Origin: JAIQFL01 sp035295745
GTDB lineage: Bacteria; Acidobacteriota; Terriglobia; Bryobacterales; Bryobacteraceae
Reading direction: 5' to 3'
Assembly (NCBI GenBank): GCA_035295745.1
Contig: DATGIL010000047.1
Location: 1-64,000, forward strand
Length of the DNA: 64,000 nucleotides
The first letter of the stretch is position 1. Every line of letters begins with the position of its first letter. The translations under genes and the position numbers were made by a program. Shown here piece by piece: positions 26,093 through 35,142 of this stretch. The notes beneath the pieces were generated by a model that saw nothing but the letters and a program-made list of their open reading frames with translations, was not told the origin of the DNA and ran no database searches.

Positions 26093-28099
26093 TTACCAGA
26101 CGCGGCAAGCGTTCGAACTGACCATCGGCTGGCTCGCCTTGCAGGAAAAGGCCTTCTGAAACTCCGGCATGTTCTGCAGCGTGCCGTCCACCCGGTAGCG
26201 GCCGGGGGAATGCGGATTGGTTAATGCCTGCTGTCGTTCCGACTGCGGCGAACTGTTCTCGCACCAGATCTGTGCGAATCCCAGGAAGAAGCGCTGTTCC
26301 GCCGTGAAGCCGTCGAGCAACGATTCCTTACCCTTCAGAGTATCCTGCAACGCCATCAACGCCACACGCAGACCGCCGTTGTCCGCGGTGTTCTCGCCCA
26401 GCGTCAGGCGGCCGTTCAGCTTCACATCGTCAACCGCGGTAAAGCCCGAGTATTCGTCGGCAATGCAGGCGACGCGCTTTTCGAACTCCGCGCCATCCTG
26501 CGCGGTCCACCAGTCCCGCAGATTTCCATTGCCGTCGAACTTCCGCCCCTGGTCGTCGAATCCATGCGTCATCTCGTGGCCGATCACCATCCCGGCCGCA
26601 CCGTAGTTGAGCGCGATGTCGCGGCGCGGGTCGAAGAACGGAGACTGCAGAATGCCTGCCGGGAAGTTGATGCTATTGTTCTGGGGGCTGTAGAAGGCGT
26701 TCACCGTGGGCGGAGTCATGTTCCACTCGGTCTTGTCGGTGGGCTTTCCGATGCGCTCGATGCGCTCCTGCTGCAGCACTTCGGCGGTGCGAGCCGAGTT
26801 GCCCAGGTAGTCGTCCTTGGCAACCCTCATTTTGCTGTAGTCGCGCCATTTCTTGGGATAGCCGACGTTGTTCGTGATGGCCTTCAGCTTTTCGAGTGCG
26901 GCCGTCTTGGTGGTGTCAGTCATCCATGGGAGCGTCTGAATGTCCTTGCCGAGGGCCTTTTCGAGGGCATCCACCAACTGCGTGATCTGCGCCTTGGCGT
27001 CCGCGCCGAACGCCACCTGGATGTACTTCTGGCCGAGCAGATCGCCAAGCGAGCGGTCCACCGCCGCGACGCAGCGAGCCGAGCGCGGGCGCGGTTCCTT
27101 GGCGCCGGTGAGGTAGCGCTGCCAGAAATCGAAGCTCTCATTCTCGAATGCTTCGGAAAGCTGATTGGCATTCTGGCGCAACAGATGCCAGGCGAAGTAG
27201 GCGCTCCAGGGAGCGATCGAGTCGCTGGGGAGCGCTGCCGCGGTCTGCTTAATGAAATCGGGGCCACTGACGTTGAGGGTATCGAAAGCGGGCGCACCGA
27301 CGCCCTGGAAATAGATATCCCACTTCCAATTCGGAGCCAGCGCCTTCAAATCCTGCTTCGTCATCGGGTGGTAGCGTTTGTTGGGATCGCGCATCGCTAC
27401 ACGATCGGCGGACGCCTGGGCGATGATGGTCTCGAACTGCAGGATAGTCGTCGCTTTGGCGGCGGCATTCTCCTCGGAGTCGCCCGCGAGTTGGAACATC
27501 TTCTTCACGTGGTCGACGAAGCGGCGGCGCGTCTCGACGCTTTTCGCGTCCGTCTTCAGGTAGTAGTCACGATCGGGAAGGGAGAGACCGCCCTGGCTGA
27601 GCGACGCAATGGTGCGGGTGGAGTCCTTGGCATCGGGCTGAGCTCCGAACGTGAAGAGCACGCCGATGCCTCGCCGGTGCAGGCGCACCAACTCACTGGT
27701 GACGTCGTCGCCGTTGGTCATGGAGTAGATCCGGTCCAACTCGGGCTTGAGCGGCGCCAACCCCTTCTTGTTGATGGTTTCGGTGTCCATGCAACTGGTG
27801 AAGTAGTCGCCGATCTTCTGATCCAGTTCGCTCCGATTCGGCCTGGCTACCGCGGCCCCTTGAATGATGTCGAGCAGCACCTTCTCGTTGTGATCGCTCA
27901 ACTCGGTGAAGCGGCCCCAGCGGGCGCGGTCGGAGGGCAATGGGTTATGGGCGATCCAATTTCCGCACGCGAACTGGTAGAAATCGACACAGGGGTCGAC
28001 GGAACGATTCATCGCGGCGGTATCCAGACCCGAGGCGGAATCGGCTGCCCAGGCGAAGGCCGGCAGCGCGAGGAGCACGGACAGAAATCGATAGTTCAT
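26093..28099 (-). CDS. M13 family metallopeptidase (neprilysin-like), exported
   Basis: The 668-residue protein has a Sec signal (MNYRFLSVLLALPAFAWA) and then the typical M13 start MNRSVDPCVDFYQFACGNW. The catalytic zinc motif is VIGHEMTHGFDDQGRKFDGN (HExxH) with the third ligand in TLGENTADNGGLRVAL. The C-terminus carries the usual conserved end, QKAFSCKASQPM and NACRVW. Length matches bacterial PepO/neprilysin proteins. It degrades peptides in the periplasm or outside the cell. It converges with the M56 gene (135-bp gap). A decayed copy of part of it is at 20611-20706. Confidence 0.95.
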   Translation of the reverse strand: MNYRFLSVLLALPAFAWAADSASGLDTAAMNRSVDPCVDFYQFACGNWIAHNPLPSDRARWGRFTELSDHNEKVLLDIIQGAAVARPNRSELDQKIGDYFTSCMDTETINKKGLAPLKPELDRIYSMTNGDDVTSELVRLHRRGIGVLFTFGAQPDAKDSTRTIASLSQGGLSLPDRDYYLKTDAKSVETRRRFVDHVKKMFQLAGDSEENAAAKATTILQFETIIAQASADRVAMRDPNKRYHPMTKQDLKALAPNWKWDIYFQGVGAPAFDTLNVSGPDFIKQTAAALPSDSIAPWSAYFAWHLLRQNANQLSEAFENESFDFWQRYLTGAKEPRPRSARCVAAVDRSLGDLLGQKYIQVAFGADAKAQITQLVDALEKALGKDIQTLPWMTDTTKTAALEKLKAITNNVGYPKKWRDYSKMRVAKDDYLGNSARTAEVLQQERIERIGKPTDKTEWNMTPPTVNAFYSPQNNSINFPAGILQSPFFDPRRDIALNYGAAGMVIGHEMTHGFDDQGRKFDGNGNLRDWWTAQDGAEFEKRVACIADEYSGFTAVDDVKLNGRLTLGENTADNGGLRVALMALQDTLKGKESLLDGFTAEQRFFLGFAQIWCENSSPQSERQQALTNPHSPGRYRVDGTLQNMPEFQKAFSCKASQPMVSSNACRVW

Positions 28100-28203
28100 A
28101 GGAATCGGAGGTGATTATCCGACTCCAGTGTAACTGAAGGTGCGGGTTTAAGAACCATGGACAAGCCACCCGCTAAACAGGGGCAGCCAGTCCATGGAGA
28201 CGC

Positions 28204-28515
28204 CTAACGATTTCCCGAGGCGGTGGCCGATGAGACTTTCCGGCTGAGGAAGCACTCCCGGCAATATACCGGTCGGCCTTGAGTTGGCTTGAAGGGCACC
28301 GTGGTTTCCCGACCGCATTGTGAGCAGGTGGTCATGGTTTCCGTTTTGGTAAAGCCCGAGGCCGAAGAGCCCTGACGCTTGGTTTTACAATTCTTACAGC
28401 GTTTCGGCTCGTTTTTGAAATTCTTGTCGTGGAAGAAGTGTTGTTCTCCCGCTGTAAATACGAAATCTGCTCCGCAGTCTACGCACTTGAGGACGCGATC
28501 CTGGAACTCCGCCAT
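28204..28515 (-). CDS. zinc-ribbon protein
   Basis: The 103-residue protein has two zinc-ribbon units. The first is KCVDCGADFVF with KRCKNCKTK (two CxxC pairs, zinc-ribbon 'zf-trcl' type), with QHFFHDKNFKNEPKRC between them. The second is TTCSQCGRETTVPF with PVYCRECF, a CxxC...CxxC ribbon ending SRKV. Proteins of this arrangement are common, cytoplasmic and of unknown function; some are nucleic-acid binding. It lies downstream of rpsU on the same strand with a gap of 91 bp, so it may be cotranscribed. Confidence 0.85.
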   Translation of the reverse strand: MAEFQDRVLKCVDCGADFVFTAGEQHFFHDKNFKNEPKRCKNCKTKRQGSSASGFTKTETMTTCSQCGRETTVPFKPTQGRPVYCRECFLSRKVSSATASGNR

Positions 28516-28606
28516 AGCAACTGTTGCCCCGTTATCGACATGAACTGTACTGGATTAAGGCGCGGGGAGCGCCGAACCTTGCGGAACGGCCACCCCCCGT
28601 ACCGCG

Positions 28607-28804
28607 TTACTCAATCTCCCGGCGATTTTTCTTCCGGTTCCGCTTACGAGCTAGCGCTTGCTTAGCTCGAAGCTTCTCACCCGGCTTCAAGTAGAAGGAG
28701 TGCCTCTTGACCTCCTTGATGATGTCCTCCTGCTGGACTTTCCTCTTGAAGCGGCGAAGGGCGTTCTCTAACGTCTCGCCCTCCTGAAGCTTTACTTCAG
28801 CCAA
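28607..28804 (-). CDS. rpsU: 30S ribosomal protein S21
   Basis: The 65-residue product (AEVKLQEGETLENALRRFKR, VQQEDIIKEVKRHSFYLKPG, ending in a basic ARKRNRKKNRREIE tail) is ribosomal protein S21, a small-subunit protein that helps mRNA base-pair with 16S rRNA. The start is a TTG at 28802-28804: it follows GGGAGG and gives the normal S21 N-terminus. A further TTG 6 codons upstream would put the ribosome site inside the gene. A good promoter lies about 115 bases upstream. Confidence 0.95.
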   Translation of the reverse strand: MAEVKLQEGETLENALRRFKRKVQQEDIIKEVKRHSFYLKPGEKLRAKQALARKRNRKKNRREIE

Positions 28805-28927
28805 ACGAAATACACCTCCCAACTAGACCTAGTGTTCCCATGCGGGTTTTCTGGATTTCCGAGACCCGGCGTCACCTGGAGTGAGGCTGACCCCAAATTT
28901 CCTGCACTTCGCACAGAAGGTACTGAT

Positions 28928-28955
28928 ATCATAGGTGGTTGACAGATAAAGTCAA
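28928..28955 (-). promoter_or_regulatory. candidate promoter of rpsU
   Basis: On the minus strand TTGACT (28950-28955) and TATGAT (28928-28933) are 16 bp apart, a good vegetative promoter. On the plus strand TTGACA (28939-28944) lies in the same place, so the divergent glgC may share the region. TTGAC-7-GTCAA (28939-28955) is an inverted repeat centred between them. Confidence 0.5.
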
Positions 28956-29032
28956 GTCCAAACTTTGGGGATGCTTGCCACTGCCCCATCAATTTTCTTG
29001 CATGCTCTTTCTTTTCAGGGATTTAGACTGAA

Positions 29033-30238
29033 ATGGAAAATGTATTGGCAATTCTGTTGGCTGGGGGTGCGGGTGAACGGTTATCCCCCCTCACTCGGGA
29101 CACCGCCAAACCGGCAGTCCCCTTTGGCGGCGCCTATCGGATTATCGACTTCACTCTGTCCAACTGTATCAATTCCGACGTTCGTCGAATTTTAATCCTA
29201 ACACAGTACAAGGCCCTGGAATTGATTCGTCACATACGCGATGGATGGAATATTCTGTCCCCCGAGATGGGAGAGTACATCGAAGTACTCCCACCGATGA
29301 AGCGCGTCCATGAGGACTGGTACCAAGGCACGGCCGATGCCGTTTTTCAGAATTTCCAGAGCATCGAGGTGGAAGCTCCGGACCTCACCCTGATCCTCGC
29401 GGGAGACCACATCTACAAGATGAACTACCGCGAGATGATTGACTGGCATCGGCAGCAACAGGCGGATGTGACCATCGCCACGATCCGCGTACCCACGATG
29501 GAGTCCTCGCGCTTTGGGGTCGCCGATATCGCCTCGGACTATCAGGTTGTGGGATTTGTGGAGAAACCCGATCCTGCTGACGCGATTCCATCGCGGTTCG
29601 ACTCGTCGATGATCAGCGCGTCCATGGGGATCTATGTATTCAATACTCAGGTATTATTGAGCGCGCTCCACGAAGATGCGCAGGATCCGAATTCCAGCCG
29701 AGATTTCGGCAGGGATGTCCTCCCGAAATGTTTGAATCGGTCTCGTGTAGTGGCTTACGATTTTCGCGACCTGAACGCCAAACAGGTTCGGTACTGGCGC
29801 GATGTGGGCACGTTGGACGCCTATTACGAAGCCAATATGGATTTGGTGGATGTGGTTCCCGAGTTTAACCTGTATGACAAGCACTGGCCCATCCGAACCA
29901 AAGTGACCCAGCAGCCGCCGGCGAAGTTCGTGTTTGCACAAGAAGGCCGCCGCATGGGGCTCGCGGTGGATTCGATTGTGAGTTCCGGCTGCATCGTCTC
30001 GGGTGGCCGGGTGCTGCATAGCATCCTCTCCCCGGGCGTACGGGTCAACAGCTATTGCGAAGTAGAGTACTCAATTCTGATGCCGGGAGTGGAGATCGGC
30101 AGATACAGCCGGATTCGCCGCGCCATCCTGAATACAGGGGTGAAGATCCCGGATTCCAGCGTCATCGGTTTCGATGCCGCCGCAGACCGCGCCGCCGGGT
30201 ATACCGTGACCGAGTGCGGAATCACAGTAGTAGCTTGA
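29033..30238 (+). CDS. glgC: glucose-1-phosphate adenylyltransferase
   Basis: The 401-residue protein is ADP-glucose pyrophosphorylase: N-terminal nucleotidyltransferase motif AILLAGGAGERLSPLT with RDTAKPAVPFGGAYRIIDF, GTADAVFQNFQ, the sugar-phosphate site VGFVEKPDPAD, and a C-terminal left-handed beta-helix (SGCIVSGGRVLHSILSPGV). It makes ADP-glucose for glycogen synthesis and is normally allosterically controlled by glycolytic intermediates. It is followed by the glycolytic genes eno and gpmA, but the 190-bp gap suggests separate transcription. There is no glgA or glgB in this window. Confidence 0.95.
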   Translation: MENVLAILLAGGAGERLSPLTRDTAKPAVPFGGAYRIIDFTLSNCINSDVRRILILTQYKALELIRHIRDGWNILSPEMGEYIEVLPPMKRVHEDWYQGTADAVFQNFQSIEVEAPDLTLILAGDHIYKMNYREMIDWHRQQQADVTIATIRVPTMESSRFGVADIASDYQVVGFVEKPDPADAIPSRFDSSMISASMGIYVFNTQVLLSALHEDAQDPNSSRDFGRDVLPKCLNRSRVVAYDFRDLNAKQVRYWRDVGTLDAYYEANMDLVDVVPEFNLYDKHWPIRTKVTQQPPAKFVFAQEGRRMGLAVDSIVSSGCIVSGGRVLHSILSPGVRVNSYCEVEYSILMPGVEIGRYSRIRRAILNTGVKIPDSSVIGFDAAADRAAGYTVTECGITVVA

Positions 30239-30244
30239 AATTCT

Positions 30245-30400
30245 GGGGCCGGGGACCAGGGTGGTCCGGCGAACGCCGTGGGCCTTCCTGGTTTGATCGA
30301 GTGCTGGTCGCGGGAGAAAGGCTGGCTTCGGAGCACCGGGAACGTGCGGGGACTTTTCCCCGGCCCCTGGCCCCGGGCCCCCGGCCCCTGCTTAGGCCCC
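30245..30400. repeat. G-rich/C-rich low-complexity spacer between glgC and eno
   Basis: The left end has G4 runs (30245-30248, 30251-30254). The right end has C-runs at 30358-30361, 30364-30367, 30371-30374, 30378-30382, 30385-30388 and 30397-30400. The motifs are complementary (GGGGCCGGGGACC versus GGCCCCTGGCCCC), as in an inverted repeat, and the C-rich side could form a G-quadruplex on the minus strand. TTTT follows at 30401-30404. Confidence 0.5.
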
Positions 30401-30431
30401 TTTTGTAGGGTTTTGAACTTTAGGAGAGTAG

Positions 30432-31712
30432 ATGACGATTGTAAAAGTGACCGGAAGAGAGATTCTCGATTCGCGCGGGAATCCGACTGTGGAAGCGGAT
30501 GTCTATCTCGCTGACGGAAGCATGGGCAGGGCGGCAGTACCCTCCGGTGCGTCGACTGGAGAACAGGAAGCAGTCGAGCTGAGGGACGGCGATAAAGCGC
30601 GCTACCTCGGCAAGGGAACGCTGAAGGCGACTGCCCACATCAACGGTGAGATCGCTGCGCTGTTGCATGGCAAGGACGCTTCGCAGCAGGCCGAGATCGA
30701 TCGCCTGATGATCGAACTCGACGGCACGAACAACAAATCCAAGCTGGGAGCCAACGCGATTCTGGCGGTTTCGATGGCTACTGCACGGGCCGCCGCCGCC
30801 GCACAGCGCACCCTGCTGTTCCGATATCTGGGTGGCGTGGGAGCGTGTGTCCTGCCGGTCCCGATGATGAATATCATCAATGGCGGCGCCCATGCCGACA
30901 ACTCGGTCGATGTGCAGGAGTTCATGATCGCGCCTTTCGGAGCCTCGAAATTCTCTGAAGCGCTCCGCATGGGCGTCGAGGTATTTCACACCCTCAAAAA
31001 AGTGCTCCACAAGAAGGGCCATTCGACAGCGGTCGGCGACGAGGGCGGTTTTGCCCCCAACCTGAAGTCGAATGAAGAAGCCATCGAGAGCGTGCTCGAG
31101 GCGATCACCCAGGCAGGATACAAACCGGGCGAAGATATTGGCATCTGCCTCGATCCCGCAGCCAGCGAGTTCTATCAGGACGGCAAGTACGTCTTCAAGA
31201 AGTCCGACAAAAGCGCCCGCACCTCGGAGCAGATGGTGGAGTATTGGGCCAATTGGGTGCGCCAATATCCCGCGATCCTCTCCATCGAAGACGGCATGTC
31301 GGAAGAGGACTGGCCCGGCTGGAAGGCCCTCACGGAGCGCGTCGGGAATCAGATACAGCTCGTGGGCGATGACATTTTCGTGACGAACCCCGCGATCTTC
31401 AAACGCGGCATCGAGCAGGGCATCGCCAACTCCATCCTCATCAAGGTGAACCAGATCGGCACCCTGACCGAGACCCTGGAAGCGATGCGCATGGCGACCG
31501 CGGCCGGCTACACCTCCGTGGTATCGCACCGCTCCGGTGAAACCGAAGATCCGTTCATCGCCGACCTCGTGGTCGCGACCGGCGCTGGCCAGATCAAGAC
31601 CGGCTCCGCCAGCCGCACCGATCGCATCTGCAAGTACAACCAACTGCTGCGCATCGAAGAGAAGCTGGGGGCTGCGGCGCAGTTCCTCGGGAGGAAGGCC
31701 TTCAGCCGGTAA
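30432..31712 (+). CDS. eno: enolase
   Basis: The 426-residue protein is a complete enolase, converting 2-phosphoglycerate to phosphoenolpyruvate. Seen are GREILDSRGNPTVEADVYL, GASTGEQEAVELRD, MMNIINGGAHADNSVDVQEF, the acid catalyst segment GDEGGFAPN, the Mg-binding SIEDGMSEEDW and GDDIFVTN, the catalytic Lys of ANSILIKVNQIGTL and the terminal VSHRSGETED. GGAG lies 7 bases before the ATG. It ends 4 bp before gpmA, the preceding step of glycolysis, so the two form an operon. Confidence 0.98.
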   Translation: MTIVKVTGREILDSRGNPTVEADVYLADGSMGRAAVPSGASTGEQEAVELRDGDKARYLGKGTLKATAHINGEIAALLHGKDASQQAEIDRLMIELDGTNNKSKLGANAILAVSMATARAAAAAQRTLLFRYLGGVGACVLPVPMMNIINGGAHADNSVDVQEFMIAPFGASKFSEALRMGVEVFHTLKKVLHKKGHSTAVGDEGGFAPNLKSNEEAIESVLEAITQAGYKPGEDIGICLDPAASEFYQDGKYVFKKSDKSARTSEQMVEYWANWVRQYPAILSIEDGMSEEDWPGWKALTERVGNQIQLVGDDIFVTNPAIFKRGIEQGIANSILIKVNQIGTLTETLEAMRMATAAGYTSVVSHRSGETEDPFIADLVVATGAGQIKTGSASRTDRICKYNQLLRIEEKLGAAAQFLGRKAFSR

Positions 31713-31716
31713 CTCC

Positions 31717-32463
31717 ATGACCAAACTGGTATTGGTACGCCACGGCGAGAGCACGTGGAACAAAGAGAATCGATTCACCGGCTGGACGGATGTCGACCTC
31801 TCGGAAAAAGGGCGGCAGGAAGCCCGCGAAGGCGGCGAGGTGCTCAAGGCACAGGGCTATACCTTCGACGTGGCCTACACTTCCGTACTCAAGCGCGCCA
31901 TCCGGACCCTGTGGACGATCATGGATGAGCTCGACCTGATGTGGATTCCGGTACACCGCTCGTGGCGCCTGAACGAGCGCCACTACGGTGCGCTGCAAGG
32001 TCTGAACAAGGCCGAAACGGCGGCCAAATTTGGCGAAAACCAGGTGAAAATCTGGCGGCGGAGTTACGACATCCGCCCGCCGGAACTCACCGCGGACGAC
32101 GAGCGCTTTCCCGGCCATGACCCGCGCTATCGCAACCTGAGCCCGGCGGAGTTGCCGCTCACCGAATGCTTGAAGGACACGGTGGCGCGTTTTCTTCCGC
32201 TCTGGCACGAGACCATCGCCCCGGCCATTCAACAGGGCCAGAAGGTGCTGATCGCGGCGCACGGAAATAGTCTGCGCGCGCTGGTGAAGTATCTCGACGG
32301 CGTCTCCGAGGAAGCAATCGTCGAACTGAACATTCCGACCGGGATGCCGTTAGTCTATGAGTTGGACGATCAGCTCAAGCCGCTGAATCGCTACTACCTG
32401 GGAGATCCGGAGAAGATCAAGGCTGCCATGGAGGCAGTGGCGGCGCAGGGCAAAAAGAAGTAG
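31717..32463 (+). CDS. gpmA: 2,3-bisphosphoglycerate-dependent phosphoglycerate mutase
   Basis: The 248-residue enzyme interconverts 3- and 2-phosphoglycerate. It has the phosphohistidine motif LVLVRHGESTWNKENRFTGW, then LNERHYGALQGLNKAETAAK and the second catalytic His in VLIAAHGNSLRALVKYLDG, all typical of cofactor-dependent mutases. Its ATG is 4 bp after the enolase stop and has GGAGGAAGG about 20 bases upstream, within the eno 3' end. The Lys-rich C-terminus (AQGKKK) is normal for the family. Confidence 0.97.
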   Translation: MTKLVLVRHGESTWNKENRFTGWTDVDLSEKGRQEAREGGEVLKAQGYTFDVAYTSVLKRAIRTLWTIMDELDLMWIPVHRSWRLNERHYGALQGLNKAETAAKFGENQVKIWRRSYDIRPPELTADDERFPGHDPRYRNLSPAELPLTECLKDTVARFLPLWHETIAPAIQQGQKVLIAAHGNSLRALVKYLDGVSEEAIVELNIPTGMPLVYELDDQLKPLNRYYLGDPEKIKAAMEAVAAQGKKK

Positions 32464-32494
32464 CGCGTACATTCCGTCAACGCAAAGCGCCGAT

Positions 32495-32516
32495 CCTCAG
32501 TCTTACTCTACTGAGG
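32495..32516 (+). promoter_or_regulatory. hairpin overlapping a ribosome-binding site
   Basis: CCTCAGT (32495-32501) and ACTGAGG (32510-32516) are a perfect 7-bp inverted repeat with an 8-base loop. The 3' arm includes the GAGGGG that would serve as Shine-Dalgarno site for the ATG at 32527. The hairpin could hide that site. It lacks the T-run of a terminator. Confidence 0.4.
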
Positions 32517-32526
32517 GGAAGCGTGC

Positions 32527-34257
32527 ATGTACAACGGACTTCGCATCGCCACGTTGGTCCTGGCTGCCGGATCCCTGCGTGCGCAGGTCAGCGTCACTCC
32601 CAGCCAGCCGCAATGGGGACAGACCCTCGAAATCACCTACGATCCGTTGGCGAAAGGCGCGCAATTCAAGCGCGCCGACCCGGTCTGGGTCTCGGCGAGT
32701 ATCTATTTGGAAGACCAGTCGTTGCGAAGAGTGGCCGCCCGCATGACCAGTATGCCGGACGGCCGCTTTCGTTATCAGGCCACGGTTCCAGACGGGGCTT
32801 GCCTCTTTGAAATCGCATTCGTGACCCCTCACGACTACGACGCGAAGGCAGCCACTTCTTTGGTCATCTTCCGGCCGGACGGCAAACCGGCACGGGGCGC
32901 CTACGATCATCTGATGTGGAACCACACCGGCGACCCGGACCGCTACTTCCAACAGGAAATCGATCGGTATCCCGACAACCTCGCAGCGTACCGCCATCGA
33001 TGGTTCCTTTCGAACGGTGGGAGGGAAAAGGAGATCGCCACCATTCGCGCCGACCTGGAGAAGATCGGCCCGTCGCCACAGAATCCGGGTGCGGAGTGGT
33101 TCTACGCGATGGCCTATGGACGGTGGCGTTTGGGCGATCCCGCGGAGGCACGATCGGCCATGGAGAATCTTCTCCACCAGTTTCCGGAGTCTCCGTTGAC
33201 GAGCGATGCGCTGAACTATTACATCTTCCGTGCGTCCGGCGAGGCGAAGCGCGAAGCTCAGCAGTGGGAGCGCGACCTGGTGATCGCTCATCCCCAGGGC
33301 CCACACGCCGGCTTCACGATCAATTCGCTGGCGTCGCAGCCCGAGTTCCCATTCGAGACCGTGCAAGCCGTGACTCGCGAACAACTCAAACGGGAACCGG
33401 AGAATCCCGCGCCGTATCTTGCATTGGCCAACGCCAGTCTGGCGCACCGGCGCGACTATGCCCAGGCACTGAGCGGATTGCAGACTGCGTTGGGACTGCT
33501 GTTGGAGGGCAAGTATCGCGTAGTCTTCGATGTTGCCGGGACGCTCACGCGAAACCGCCTGTCCGAAACCTATCTCTTGCGGGCGCGAATTCATCTGGCG
33601 CAGGACGACATCGCCGATGCCTTGGCCGACGTGAAGGCCGCCGAGAATTTCGAACGTGAGCGCAATGCCGCCGGGCATCTCCTGGAAGGCACCATCTGGT
33701 CGGCGCTCTCCGACTGGAGCCGGGCCGAAGCCGCGCTCGCCGAGGCGTGGAGGCGCGATCCCGCGGCGTCGGAGGCTCCCCTGCGGCAGGCGTTTGAGCG
33801 CAACCGCGGCACCGCGGCAGGATTCGCGGCGTTCCTGGATGCCAATCGCGTCGACGCAAAGGAATCGCAGCAGACCAAACGTGCCTTTCCCTTCGATGCG
33901 ACCTCACTCGAGGGCAAGCATTGGTCACTTTCGGAGTTGAAGGGGAAAACGGTCGTGCTGAACTTCTGGTTCGTCGGCTGTCTTCCGTGCCGCGAGGAAA
34001 TTCCGGTTCTCAATCAGCTTGTGGAGCTATACCCCGATGTGGTGTTCCTCGGCTTCGCGCTCGATGGTGAAGAGGCACTTCGCGATTTCCTGAAAAAGTT
34101 TCCGTTTCGGTATCAGATCATCCCCAACTCTCAGAAAGTCGCCGATGCGTTTCACGTAGCGGCGTACCCGCAGCACGTGGTCATCAACCCTGGCGGTGAA
34201 ATCATCCTGGAGACCAACGAAGATCTGGCCGCATTGAAGTCCGCCCTCGCCCGTTGA
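32527..34257 (+). CDS. TPR-containing protein with C-terminal TlpA-like thioredoxin domain
   Basis: The 576-residue protein has a short signal sequence (MYNGLRIATLVLAAGSLRA). An N-terminal beta-rich region (to ~120) is followed by helical repeats of TPR type (ALANASLAHRRDYAQALSGL, ETYLLRARIHLAQDDIADAL). The last ~140 residues are a TlpA/AhpC-like thioredoxin domain: VLNFWFVGCLPCREEIPVLN has the redox CxxC, and AAYPQHVVINPGGEIIL has the cis-Pro region. It is probably a periplasmic thiol-disulfide protein, with the repeats binding a partner. It is 63 bp downstream of gpmA and may be separately controlled by the preceding hairpin. Confidence 0.8.
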   Translation: MYNGLRIATLVLAAGSLRAQVSVTPSQPQWGQTLEITYDPLAKGAQFKRADPVWVSASIYLEDQSLRRVAARMTSMPDGRFRYQATVPDGACLFEIAFVTPHDYDAKAATSLVIFRPDGKPARGAYDHLMWNHTGDPDRYFQQEIDRYPDNLAAYRHRWFLSNGGREKEIATIRADLEKIGPSPQNPGAEWFYAMAYGRWRLGDPAEARSAMENLLHQFPESPLTSDALNYYIFRASGEAKREAQQWERDLVIAHPQGPHAGFTINSLASQPEFPFETVQAVTREQLKREPENPAPYLALANASLAHRRDYAQALSGLQTALGLLLEGKYRVVFDVAGTLTRNRLSETYLLRARIHLAQDDIADALADVKAAENFERERNAAGHLLEGTIWSALSDWSRAEAALAEAWRRDPAASEAPLRQAFERNRGTAAGFAAFLDANRVDAKESQQTKRAFPFDATSLEGKHWSLSELKGKTVVLNFWFVGCLPCREEIPVLNQLVELYPDVVFLGFALDGEEALRDFLKKFPFRYQIIPNSQKVADAFHVAAYPQHVVINPGGEIILETNEDLAALKSALAR

Positions 34258-34618
34258 GACTTTTCTATCGCTCCAGAGACGAAGGCCACCACAGAGGCGC
34301 CGCGAGTGGCGGCCGGACCTCACCCACGGAGAATTCCAACTACCCGCCGAACGCCTCTTTGCGGTGAGCACCGCACCCAGTTCCCAGGGGCACTTCATGC
34401 TGGCAGCCACTCGCGACGGCACTCGGATTCTTTGGATCCAGGGGATCGACCAACCGGCTCGCGTGTGATCGACGTAGCCCTCCATCGTCAGCGAATCGAT
34501 GGAACTCCGGTGGCCACTCATTGTAACTTGCTGTTCGGCGGTCTCTCGCGCAGTCGCGGGCACTTGTCAACGCGGTCTCCCATGATGTGAAATACGGTCT
34601 GAGGTAGCGCATCGCGCG
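34258..34618. other. intergenic region with a possible gene remnant
   Basis: A plus-strand frame at about 34310-34470 reads like protein without a start (FQLPAERLFAVSTAPSSQGH, FMLAATRDGTRILWIQGIDQ) and ends in a stop at about 34468. It may be the 3' tail of a lost propeller-type gene. No other feature is visible. Confidence 0.35.
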
Positions 34619-35008
34619 ATGACCCCGGCAGATTTTCGAAGAATTGCGCTGAGCCTGGACAGCGTAGAAGAGGTGACTCACGCGGGATTGCCAGCCTTCC
34701 GTGTGGGCGGCGCGCGATTCGCTTCGCTGGCTTCTCAAGCGGATGGCTACGGAAACCTGACGCTTACGCTGGAACAGCAGGCGGCATTCGTGGAGGAGGC
34801 TCCTGAAATCTTCCTACCCATCCCAGGTGGGTGGGGAAGAATGGGGCATACCCATATTCGTCTAGCCGCGGCGAACGAGGATATACTCACCGGTGCACTG
34901 CGCGCTGCGTGGAAACTACGGATCGAGAAGAACGCGAATCGACGCACGAAGAAGCACCCTCCCCCGGCACGCGGCGGAGCATCAAACCGGAAACGCCGCA
35001 ACCCGTGA
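34619..35008 (+). CDS. MmcQ/YjbR family DNA-binding-like protein
   Basis: The 129-residue protein starts MTPADFRRIALSLDSVEEV and has HAGLPAFRVGGARFASL, NLTLTLEQQAAFVEEAP, FLPIPGGWGRMGHTHIRLAA and DILTGALRAAWKLR, the full MmcQ/YjbR pattern. The family has a CyaY-like fold; some members bind DNA, but no function is settled. The tail is Lys/Arg-rich. It seems to be transcribed alone. Confidence 0.9.
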   Translation: MTPADFRRIALSLDSVEEVTHAGLPAFRVGGARFASLASQADGYGNLTLTLEQQAAFVEEAPEIFLPIPGGWGRMGHTHIRLAAANEDILTGALRAAWKLRIEKNANRRTKKHPPPARGGASNRKRRNP

Positions 35009-35142
35009 TTTGCGGGCCGACTGGCAATATGGTCTCCTATCCCGACACTCGCGCGACTGGCAATTTAGGGCCGGCGACTTGCCTCCATCCGCGCCGTTGA
35101 CTTCAACTGTCTACCCTAAAACAGCCGTGATTCTCCGCCAGC

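Noticed and set aside
26564..28114. 516-codon plus-strand frame opposite the M13 peptidase
   Set aside because: Antisense of a full-length metallopeptidase with all motifs.
30420..31847. 475-codon minus-strand open frame opposite eno and gpmA
   Set aside because: It is the antisense of a certain enolase gene; its composition follows from codon use on the other strand and it has no recognisable domain.
32495..32516. intrinsic terminator of gpmA
   Set aside because: The stem is perfect but no T-run follows; the 3' arm overlaps a ribosome site instead.
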